Shown in pieces: positions 25,214-34,444 of a stretch of 39,484 nt of DNA. Every line of letters starts with the position of its first letter. Position 1 is the first letter of the stretch. The stretch is taken from the NCBI GenBank assembly GCA_028686425.1, contig JAQUBZ010000010.1, forward strand, positions 1-39,484. Direction: 5' to 3'. This stretch comes from Bacteroidales bacterium. Its GTDB lineage: Bacteria > Bacteroidota > Bacteroidia > Bacteroidales > UBA932. The notes below the pieces were generated by a model. It worked only from the letters and a program-made list of their open reading frames with translations. It made no database searches and was not told the origin of the DNA. The position numbers and the translations under genes were made by a program.

Positions 25214-26917
25214 ATGAAAAAGAATATATTATCGGTGGCATTTTTAATATTGGCGTTCAATGTGAGTTTCTTGAATGCTCAGACTATCGATCCTACGGTT
25301 GAGGTGAGCAGAGATTTTGATGTGAAGATGATGGAGATTCGCAAGCCGGATCTGCCTACGGATGTTGCCGACTCGCTGCAAAGATTCGATATAAGCTTCG
25401 ACTATTCGATTTTTAACAGACCTTATTTGGACTTGTATGAGTTTTCTCCTTATCAGTCGGCTCAACTTAAAGAAATCACTCCACGTAAAAATCCGTTTGT
25501 GTATGCAAGGATAGGAACTCAGTACCCACTGCTCCCATCTGCCGAACTTTATTTGCAGGCTGTCTCCAAAGGGGGATTTTATGCAAGTCTGTATGGGCGT
25601 CACAACTCTTTCTGGGGCAATGTGCCAAGTGCTCAAAACGACTATGAAGTAGCTTCGGACAGGATGAAAAATATAGTCGGAGGCAATATGAAATATGCAT
25701 GGAATACGGGAGAGGTGCTTTTTGATGCCAATTACAATTATGATAGATACAAGTTCGATTATGGAGTACGCTCGGCCGATCATGACAATCGCGAATTGAA
25801 TCTCTCAATGAATCTCAATTCGGCATATCGTGACGATGACAGCATATATTATCGCCTCGGAGTGCTGTACCGCCACTCGGAAAAGTATCTCACAATGCAG
25901 GATACTCTCCCGATTGTCGATACAATAGGGGGTGGTCAATTGAAAGAGAACCTGTTGAAAGTTACAGGCTCCGTGGGAACAACCTTTGACGTCCACAGAG
26001 TGTATATAGACATGGACATTGAGTATGCATCATATTCCGGAACCAAAGACCATACTGCCGGCATTGTGGAATTTTCTCCTATTTACGAATACAAAAAAGG
26101 CAAATTCTTCGGCAAAATAGGGGTTAAATTCGGAAGTATATATGGGATTAATACAGAAGATAATACTCAAGAGGACGATCAACCGAGGGACCATGAATCC
26201 ATATCGAGCAATATATTCCCGGATGTTGACGCCAGACTTGAACTCTCCCCCAAGACTTTGTGGCTTCACGCAGTAGTAGGCGGAGGAAACGAGTTGAACG
26301 CATTTTCATCGTTGACCAATCTGTGTCCGCTGATAGGGCCTAAGTCTCAATTGAACTTTGCATCGAGGCCGCTTGATGCTAAATTCTCATTTGAAACCGT
26401 GATTCGAAGCAGAATAGCATTTAATGCCTATTCTTCCTTTACGGTGTATAGAAATAAGATGATTTTCACTCCCGTCATTAGTGGAGGAGAGCCGTATTCG
26501 ATTGTACCGGAATATTTTAATGTCAACAAATTGACTTTCGGGCTTGAAACTTTCTGGAAATCCAAGGATGTCACCACGGGAGGTGAGTTCAAATATAACA
26601 GATATTCGTCACCGGACAGCCTCTCCACAACCAATCTTCCCAAATTCACGGGGCATGTCTATTTAAGGTATAATTGGCGTGAAAGGATTGTGGCACAGGT
26701 GGATTGCAACTATACAAGCTCTGTGTCGGGAGATAAATACGGTGTTTATTCCGTGCCTGCCATTTGGGACCTTGATGTACATGTCAATTTTGTGCTCAGC
26801 AAAAATCTGGCAGTATTCTGTAAAGGTGGAAACTTGTTAAACAAGCGAAATCAGTACATTCCTCTCTATGTCGAACCGGGCATAAATTTCGGAGGTGGAA
26901 TTTGTGTTAATTTCTGA
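25214..26917 (+). CDS. Plug-less TonB-receptor-like outer-membrane barrel
   Basis: 567 residues. Signal peptide MKKNILSVAFLILAFNVSFLNAQ, followed by a short N-terminal segment and about 500 residues of alternating strands with aromatic girdles (NPFVYARIGTQYPLL, GGFYASLYGRHNSFWG, KYAWNTGEVLFDANYNYDRYKFDYG). It ends in EPGINFGGGICVNF, a receptor-like last strand with terminal Phe. There is no plug domain and no TonB box, so it resembles only the barrel half of a TonB-dependent receptor. It may be a transport pore or an anchor for the TPR protein encoded 1 base upstream. The pair followed by gyrB is an order I recall from other Bacteroidales genomes. Confidence 0.8.
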   Translation: MKKNILSVAFLILAFNVSFLNAQTIDPTVEVSRDFDVKMMEIRKPDLPTDVADSLQRFDISFDYSIFNRPYLDLYEFSPYQSAQLKEITPRKNPFVYARIGTQYPLLPSAELYLQAVSKGGFYASLYGRHNSFWGNVPSAQNDYEVASDRMKNIVGGNMKYAWNTGEVLFDANYNYDRYKFDYGVRSADHDNRELNLSMNLNSAYRDDDSIYYRLGVLYRHSEKYLTMQDTLPIVDTIGGGQLKENLLKVTGSVGTTFDVHRVYIDMDIEYASYSGTKDHTAGIVEFSPIYEYKKGKFFGKIGVKFGSIYGINTEDNTQEDDQPRDHESISSNIFPDVDARLELSPKTLWLHAVVGGGNELNAFSSLTNLCPLIGPKSQLNFASRPLDAKFSFETVIRSRIAFNAYSSFTVYRNKMIFTPVISGGEPYSIVPEYFNVNKLTFGLETFWKSKDVTTGGEFKYNRYSSPDSLSTTNLPKFTGHVYLRYNWRERIVAQVDCNYTSSVSGDKYGVYSVPAIWDLDVHVNFVLSKNLAVFCKGGNLLNKRNQYIPLYVEPGINFGGGICVNF

Positions 26918-26948
26918 TAAAAAAGGGTAATCCTGTCAATATTTTTCT

Positions 26949-28969
<2,021 letters not shown>

Positions 28970-28984
28970 CAATAATTTAGATTT

Positions 28985-30244
28985 ATGGATATTTTTGAAA
29001 GAATAAACAAAGATTCAGGTGGTCCGTTAGGACAATACTGGGAGAAGGCACAAGGCTATTTCATGTTTCCCAAACTGGAAGGGGAAATAGGACCGAGAAT
29101 GAGATTTCAGGGACAGGAAGTCCTTTGTTGGAGCTTAAACAATTATCTTGGGCTGGCCAATCATCCGGCTGTCAGAAAAGTCGATGCAGAGGCTGCCGCC
29201 AAATGGGGTATGGCCTATCCTATGGGATCGAGAATGTTGACCGGACATACTTCGCTTCATGAGAAGCTTGAAAGAGAGCTTGCCGACTTTGAGAAGAAAG
29301 AAGATGCATTTTTGTTCAATTTCGGTTATCAGGGAATCATCTCTACAATTGACGCTTTGCTTACAAGGCACGATGTCATAGTATATGATTCTGAAGCTCA
29401 CGCATGCCTTATTGACGGTTGTCGCCTTCACATGGGTAAGAGGATGGTGTATCCTCATAACGATATTGAAAAGTGCGAAAAGACTATTCAGCGTGCCCTT
29501 AAGCTTTGTGAAGAGACAGGTGGGGGAGTACTGCTTATTACGGAAGGTGTTTACGGAATGACTGGAGCACTCGGAATTCTCGATAAGATTGTAGCTCTAA
29601 AGAAAAAATATCAGTTCAGAATCCTGATTGATGATGCTCACGGATTCGGAGTTATGGGGCCTCACGGACGCGGTACTTCCGAACATTTCGGAGTTATGGA
29701 CGAAATAGACCTGTATATAGGCGCTTATGCCAAATCAATGGCTACTATCGGAGGTTTTGTTGCAGGACCGCGCGGAATTATCAACTATTTGAGATACAAT
29801 CTGCGTTCACAAATATACGCAAAGGCACTTCCTATGCCTATTGTTGAGGGATGCCTGAAACGTCTTGAGATTATCCGCGGACCTGAAGGAGATGAATTGC
29901 GCAAGAAATTGTGGACCATTACAAGGGCTTTGCAGGATGGTTTGCGCAAGAGAGGGTTTGACATCGGAGTTGCAGAAGCCTGTGTTACACCAGTATTCAT
30001 GCAGGGCAATGTAGCTCAGGCGACCAATATTTTAGTCGATTTAAGAAGCAATTACCATATTTTCTGCTCGGCAGTCACTTACCCTGTCGTACCTAAAGGG
30101 GTATTGATGTACCGTATTATTCCAACGGCGGCACACTCGTTGGAAGATGTCGAATACACATTGAACGCATTTTCGGAAATAAAAGAAAAGTTGCAGAAAG
30201 GTGTATATGACGCAGAAGAGATGCAGGATATGTCTGTCAAATAA
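28985..30244 (+). CDS. Alpha-oxoamine synthase, serine palmitoyltransferase / cysteate acyltransferase-like
   Basis: 419 residues, PLP-dependent fold-type I. Visible: NNYLGLANHP, the SRMLTGHTSLHEKLERELADFE substrate segment, IDDAHGFGVMGPHGRG (cofactor aspartate and histidine), and catalytic K250 in GAYAKSMATIGGF. The family condenses an amino acid with an acyl thioester: SPT (serine), KBL (glycine), BioF (alanine) or the cysteate acyltransferase of capnine synthesis. The N-terminus DIFERINKDSGGPLGQYWEKAQGYFMFPKLEGEIGP differs strongly from Bacteroides SPT and KBL as I recall them. It resembles the Cytophagia/Flavobacteria clade, to which I assign the capnine-forming enzyme from memory. An SDR starts on the last base of its stop, as expected for reduction of the 3-keto product. 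Substrate (serine or cysteate) is unresolved. Confidence 0.8.
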   Translation: MDIFERINKDSGGPLGQYWEKAQGYFMFPKLEGEIGPRMRFQGQEVLCWSLNNYLGLANHPAVRKVDAEAAAKWGMAYPMGSRMLTGHTSLHEKLERELADFEKKEDAFLFNFGYQGIISTIDALLTRHDVIVYDSEAHACLIDGCRLHMGKRMVYPHNDIEKCEKTIQRALKLCEETGGGVLLITEGVYGMTGALGILDKIVALKKKYQFRILIDDAHGFGVMGPHGRGTSEHFGVMDEIDLYIGAYAKSMATIGGFVAGPRGIINYLRYNLRSQIYAKALPMPIVEGCLKRLEIIRGPEGDELRKKLWTITRALQDGLRKRGFDIGVAEACVTPVFMQGNVAQATNILVDLRSNYHIFCSAVTYPVVPKGVLMYRIIPTAAHSLEDVEYTLNAFSEIKEKLQKGVYDAEEMQDMSVK

Positions 30245-31068
30245 TGTTTGAGAACAAAATAATAATTATTACAGGAGCCAGTTCCGGAATAGGTCTGGCT
30301 TCTGCAAAATTATTTGCATCGAAAGGGGCCAAACTTGTGTTGGCGGCCCGTTCATTCGACAAGCTGCAGCTATTGGAAAAGGAAATTTTATCGGACAAAA
30401 ACATTCCCGATTCTACCGAAATATTATGTGTCAGAACAGACGTATCGGTTGAGACGGATTGCAGAGACATGGTTGAAGCTGCAATCAGGCGCTTCGGCAA
30501 GATAGATATTCTTATAAACAATGCAGGAGTATCCATGAGGGCAAAATTTATTGACATGGACTTGTCTGTAATAAGGCGTTTGATGGATGTTAATTTCTGG
30601 GGTACAGTCTATTGCACCAAATATGCTCTACCTTACATAATAAAGGAGCACGGCTCGGTGGTAGGGGTTATTTCAACAGCCGGTTATATAGGATTGCCTG
30701 CAAGGACAGGATACTCCTCTTCAAAATATGCCATCAGGGGATTTCTCGATACATTGCGTGTCGAACATCTTAAGGACCATCTTCACGTTCTCGTATTTGC
30801 ACCCGGATTTACGGCTTCCAATGTCAGGAAAGCCGCTTTGACAGCAGATGGTACTCCACAGGGTGAGACTCCCCTCGAAGAGGGCAGGCTGATGTCGGCG
30901 GAAGAGGTGGCTCGAAGGATGGCTAAAGCCATTGAACATCGCAAGACTAAAGTGATTCTTACATCTCTTGCAAAGCTTACACTCCTGTTAAGCAAATATT
31001 TTCCGAGAATAACCGACCGGCTTGAGTACAATTACATGGCTAAAGAGCCCGATTCGCCACTGAAATAG
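30244..31068 (+). CDS. SDR family reductase, likely 3-keto-sphinganine/capnine reductase
   Basis: 274 residues, classical short-chain dehydrogenase. Cofactor motif TGASSGIGLASAK, NNAG (ILINNAGVSMRAKF), catalytic serine in VISTAGY and the YSSSK (Y-x3-K) pair are all present. The C-terminus ends in a hydrophobic/basic segment (KLTLLLSKYFPRITDRLEYNYM), possibly membrane-associating. The Arg in LAARSF favours NADPH. The start codon overlaps the stop of the alpha-oxoamine synthase by one base (TAATG), so the pair is coupled. Reducing the 3-keto long-chain base made by that enzyme is the simplest reading. No other sphingolipid or sulfonolipid genes are in the window. Confidence 0.75.
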   Translation: MFENKIIIITGASSGIGLASAKLFASKGAKLVLAARSFDKLQLLEKEILSDKNIPDSTEILCVRTDVSVETDCRDMVEAAIRRFGKIDILINNAGVSMRAKFIDMDLSVIRRLMDVNFWGTVYCTKYALPYIIKEHGSVVGVISTAGYIGLPARTGYSSSKYAIRGFLDTLRVEHLKDHLHVLVFAPGFTASNVRKAALTADGTPQGETPLEEGRLMSAEEVARRMAKAIEHRKTKVILTSLAKLTLLLSKYFPRITDRLEYNYMAKEPDSPLK

Positions 31069-31073
31069 TATTG

Positions 31074-31904
31074 CTAATATCCAAGGTTGTCGCCATTCAT
31101 GATTTTGGTGAACAGTCCGATGTGCATTCCGAGTGCAAAATCCCAATATTTCCACGAGTGCGTGCCGGGAGAGAGGATTGTTATATGCGGAATTTTCAGT
31201 TCTTTGCATTTCTGCTCAAATTCGATAGTGCTCTTGGCATAATAGTCGTCGTATCCGCATGTGGCAATCATTATCTTGGAATTTCCAACCATCTTGTCAA
31301 GTCTGTGAACGACAGAATAGTCGTTATAAATCTGACTATCAAGAGTATATGGGCCAAGTACTTTTGTTACCTGAGATTCGATCAGTGTGGTGTGGTGTAT
31401 GTTGAGGACACCGCTCATCGAGCCTGCCGCTGCAAATCGGTCGGGATTGTCGATAAATATATTCAAAGCTCCGAGACCACCCATTGAAAGGCCGGTAATA
31501 AATGTTTTTGCCGGGTCGAGTTTGTATTTTTCAGCCATTTGAGGGTATAACTCTTCGTCAAAAAACGTCTTCCACTGCATTTCGGCCTTATTCACGTTGT
31601 CGGCATACCAACTGTTGTAAAATCCATCTGGACAGATAATTCTGAAACCTGTCTCATTACATAGCTTCTGCAAATCGGACTTGTCTCCCCAATTCTTGTA
31701 ATCTCCCGACCATCCGTGAAGTAGAAATAAAGTAGGGAGTGATTCCACGCATTGGTCATGGTTGCATGCAGTGCAATTTTGAGGCGAATAGACACGAATC
31801 GAATCATCGCATTTGAGATTGTCGGAGTGAATGATTATCAGTTCTTGAGCATTGGCACCGAATACAAACAGTGCAAAAAACGTTAATGTGATTAGTTTTT
31901 TCAT
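31074..31904 (-). CDS. Secreted alpha/beta-hydrolase esterase (esterase D-like)
   Basis: 276 residues. Signal peptide MKKLITLTFFALFVFGANAQ. Fold and residues follow the PF00756 esterase family: LFLLHGWSGDYKNWG oxyanion region, nucleophile S140 in TGLSMGGLG, acidic residue in the ATCGYDDYY region (about 219) and His249 in SPGTHSWKYW. An unusual cysteine patch, NCTACNHDQC at about 43-52, could form disulfides in the periplasm. It should hydrolyse carboxylic esters, for example on carbohydrates or acylated compounds. It converges on the SDR gene with five bases between stops and has its own -7 element (TAACTTTG) upstream. Confidence 0.85.
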   Translation of the reverse strand: MKKLITLTFFALFVFGANAQELIIIHSDNLKCDDSIRVYSPQNCTACNHDQCVESLPTLFLLHGWSGDYKNWGDKSDLQKLCNETGFRIICPDGFYNSWYADNVNKAEMQWKTFFDEELYPQMAEKYKLDPAKTFITGLSMGGLGALNIFIDNPDRFAAAGSMSGVLNIHHTTLIESQVTKVLGPYTLDSQIYNDYSVVHRLDKMVGNSKIMIATCGYDDYYAKSTIEFEQKCKELKIPHITILSPGTHSWKYWDFALGMHIGLFTKIMNGDNLGY

Positions 31905-31926
31905 GGTGTATGAGTAAAATTCTTAT

Positions 31927-31942
31927 TATCTTTACAAAGTTA
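31927..31942. promoter_or_regulatory. Abutting divergent -7 elements for the esterase and HD-phosphodiesterase genes
   Basis: The plus strand has TATCTTTA (31927-31934, for the gene at 31955). The minus strand has TAACTTTG (31942 down to 31935, for the esterase at 31904). The two are directly adjacent, so polymerase binding at one should exclude the other. Confidence 0.5.
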
Positions 31943-31954
31943 TAAAAATATAAT

Positions 31955-34009
31955 ATGGAAGATAAAAGGATTTTAAAAAATTACAGAATTTATATTTTAT
32001 TTGCAATTCTTGCAGCAGCGATGATTGTTCTTTACCCTCAGGAGGGCAAATTTCAATACGAATATCAGAAAGGGAGACCTTGGATATATGAAACATTGCT
32101 TTCCCCGATAGACTTTCCAATCCTCAAGACAGACTCTGAAATGTTGAGGGAAAAGGAGGCTAAGGCTTCACAAGTAATTGATTATTACACATATAATAGT
32201 GGGGTGGAGTCTTCTGCCATTTCGGGTTTCAACAAATTGGCAATTTCACGAAATGTCGATGCCGGTATATCTCTCAGTATTACAGAGCATCTAAGCGAAA
32301 TTTATGCGAAAGGGATAGTTTCCTCATTTTCAGAAGATGACATATCCGACAAGGTTATATTGGTCAAAAAGAATAAGAGGGTAGAGGAGGTTCCTGCTGC
32401 TGAGGTATATACTGTTAATTCCACATACAATTTCCTGAAAGAGGACATCGCTTATTCTTTTCCCGGGGTAAATATTGACTCTTTGGATCAGATAATCAAT
32501 TTGAAGTCATTCATCATTCCTAATTTAATATACGATGAAAGTACTTCACAACTACTTCATAAAGAGGCTGTTGATTATATTTCTCCAACTAAGGGGGTGG
32601 TATATGCAGGGCAGTTGATTGTATCGAAAGGGGAGCTTGTGACGGCTGATATTGCACAATTGCTTGACTCTTTTAAAGCCGAATACAAATTGAGTTTCGG
32701 CTATACAGGGTCGCAATTTTCTTTGATTTCGGGGCATGTAGTTATAGTATCGGCTATTGTGGCTTTGCTGTTTATCACAATTCTGTTTGCAAATATTCAG
32801 ATATTTACAAACAGAAGGAAACTGATATTTATTCTGATGCTTTTCCTTATATCCTACTTGTTTACAGTATTTCTGTATGATATTAATCCTCAGCTGCTCT
32901 ACTTGTTTCCTTATGCGACATTCGTGTTATACACCATATCATTTTTCAAGAGTTCGTCGGTATTTCCGATATATCTGATTACATTGCTTCCGGTGATGGT
33001 CATAGCAGATAACGGAGTAGAGTTATTTATGATAAATTCGGTGGCAGGGGCCATCCTTCTTCTGACTTTTTCACGTTTCAGCAGAGGCTGGATGCAGTTT
33101 CTTAATGTGGCATTTGTCTATGCAGGGGTACTTGCCGTGTATATATCCTTCAAATTGTGCACTTCCGTCGATCAATTGGTGTGGCAGAAAATGGATTTTT
33201 TCTACCTCGCAATAAATGCAGTATCTGTCATTGTCCTCTACCCGTTTGTCTATCTCTTTGAGAAAATATTTGCACTTGTCTCATATTCAAGACTTTGGGA
33301 GATGACGGACACTAATAATCCTCTCCTGCAGGAGCTGGCCCATAAGACTCCGGGGACTTTTCAGCACTCCATCCAGGTAGCCAATCTTGCTGAAAATGCA
33401 GCTCGAGAGATAGGTGCGGATTCGATGCTTGTCAGGGTGGGAGCCATGTATCATGACATCGGCAAGATGGACAACCCGATGTGTTTTATTGAAAATCAGG
33501 CTCCCGGAGTGGAATATCATAAGGATTTGTCTCCGATGGAGAGTGCACGCGATATTATCAGGCATGTGGATGACGGTGTCGCCCTTGCCAAGAAATTCAA
33601 TCTGCCGGATGTGGTGATCGATTTCATCAAATCACACCATGGACGCTCGCAGACACTGTATTTTTACAATAAATATTGCAATGAAGGTGGAGACCCTCAG
33701 AACAAGGCACCATTTACTTATGATGGAATACTGCCTGAAACGAAAGAACAGGTGATTCTGATGATGGCCGATGCTGTGGAAGCTGCATCACGTTCATTGA
33801 AGAGCTACACTACAGAGAGCATTTCCACCCTTGTGGACAACATCCTGAGCAGTCGTCTTTCCGACTCTCAGCTTATCAATGCCGACATATCCATCAAAGA
33901 TGTAAACACAGTCAAAGAATCGTTCAAAAAATACATTTCACAGATATACCACTCAAGGATAGTTTATCCCAAACGCAAGATTAATCATAATCGTAATTAT
34001 GAAAAGTAG
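31955..34009 (+). CDS. 7TM-HD family phosphohydrolase, PgpH-like c-di-AMP phosphodiesterase
   Basis: 684 residues. Transmembrane helix at about 10-27, a large extracytoplasmic 7TMR-HD domain (about 30-260), then seven helices (about 265-460). The cytosolic HD domain carries LAHKTPGTFQHSIQVANLAE, the metal-binding H500-D501 of AMYHDIGKMDNP, IIRHVDDGVALAKKFNLPDVVIDFIKSHHG, and DAVEAASRSLKSY near the end. This is the PgpH layout, in which the HD domain hydrolyses cyclic di-AMP. Bacteroidota carrying c-di-AMP usually encode a homologue. The start ATG directly precedes the basic N-terminus. The order with other cyclic-nucleotide genes is not visible here. Confidence 0.92.
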   Translation: MEDKRILKNYRIYILFAILAAAMIVLYPQEGKFQYEYQKGRPWIYETLLSPIDFPILKTDSEMLREKEAKASQVIDYYTYNSGVESSAISGFNKLAISRNVDAGISLSITEHLSEIYAKGIVSSFSEDDISDKVILVKKNKRVEEVPAAEVYTVNSTYNFLKEDIAYSFPGVNIDSLDQIINLKSFIIPNLIYDESTSQLLHKEAVDYISPTKGVVYAGQLIVSKGELVTADIAQLLDSFKAEYKLSFGYTGSQFSLISGHVVIVSAIVALLFITILFANIQIFTNRRKLIFILMLFLISYLFTVFLYDINPQLLYLFPYATFVLYTISFFKSSSVFPIYLITLLPVMVIADNGVELFMINSVAGAILLLTFSRFSRGWMQFLNVAFVYAGVLAVYISFKLCTSVDQLVWQKMDFFYLAINAVSVIVLYPFVYLFEKIFALVSYSRLWEMTDTNNPLLQELAHKTPGTFQHSIQVANLAENAAREIGADSMLVRVGAMYHDIGKMDNPMCFIENQAPGVEYHKDLSPMESARDIIRHVDDGVALAKKFNLPDVVIDFIKSHHGRSQTLYFYNKYCNEGGDPQNKAPFTYDGILPETKEQVILMMADAVEAASRSLKSYTTESISTLVDNILSSRLSDSQLINADISIKDVNTVKESFKKYISQIYHSRIVYPKRKINHNRNYEK

Positions 34010-34020
34010 CCCGTCAAAAT

Positions 34021-34051
34021 TTTGATAATTCAATTATTTTCTATACATTTG
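34021..34051 (+). promoter_or_regulatory. Textbook Bacteroidota promoter for the ferredoxin-like/barrel genes
   Basis: TTTG (34021-34024), exactly 19 bases, then TACATTTG (34044-34051). It directly follows the HD-phosphodiesterase stop, so the two genes downstream have their own transcription. Confidence 0.75.
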
Positions 34052-34084
34052 GCAGACTATGTATTAACCTTAATTGATATTGTT

Positions 34085-34426
34085 ATGAAATCGTCGTTTT
34101 TTATTTTTTTCTTTGCTATCGTAGTGACAGCCTTTTCTTTCTCTTCTGCTGAACATCGAATCGTGAATGATAATGTATTAAATATCATGAAAGAGCAAGA
34201 ATCATCTACTGAGTGTCATAGGCCATATTGTGTTGGTTGTCAGGCATGTGAACCATATGTTGCGGATATAGGTGTGGAGTTTCACGATGTTAATCAGTAT
34301 CAAGGAGTTCCTTGTTTTCATAGATTTGGACATTCAGATAATGTAACTGTTGATGGTGATATGTTGTCCATTTTAAAACAAGCGAGAGACATTTGTCCAT
34401 CAGAAGCAATTATGCTTGATTTATAA
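34085..34426 (+). CDS. Sec-exported ferredoxin-like cysteine protein
   Basis: 113 residues from the ATG at 34085; a TTG-started extension to 34022 lies over the promoter. Residues 1-22 form a signal peptide (KSSFFIFFFAIVVTAFSFSSA, cleavage before EH). The mature part contains YCVGCQAC (C49-x2-C52-x2-C55) and, after 48 residues, ARDICPSEAI with C104-P105. That is the C-x2-C-x2-C...C-P arrangement of single-cluster [4Fe-4S] ferredoxins, with CPSEAI like the CPxxAI ending of such ferredoxins. The C55-C104 gap is longer than in the monocluster ferredoxins I recall, and extra residues C44 (ECHRPYC) and C77 (PCFHRFGH) are present. A secreted Fe-S ferredoxin is unusual, because clusters are normally built in the cytoplasm. 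The cysteines may instead form disulfides. It is 18 bases upstream of an outer-membrane barrel gene. Exact function is unknown. Confidence 0.7.
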   Translation: MKSSFFIFFFAIVVTAFSFSSAEHRIVNDNVLNIMKEQESSTECHRPYCVGCQACEPYVADIGVEFHDVNQYQGVPCFHRFGHSDNVTVDGDMLSILKQARDICPSEAIMLDL

Positions 34427-34444
34427 TGATTTTGATTGGTGCTA

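Noticed and set aside
34022..34084. TTG-started extension of the ferredoxin-like protein
   Set aside because: It covers the promoter and hides the signal peptide that begins at 34085.
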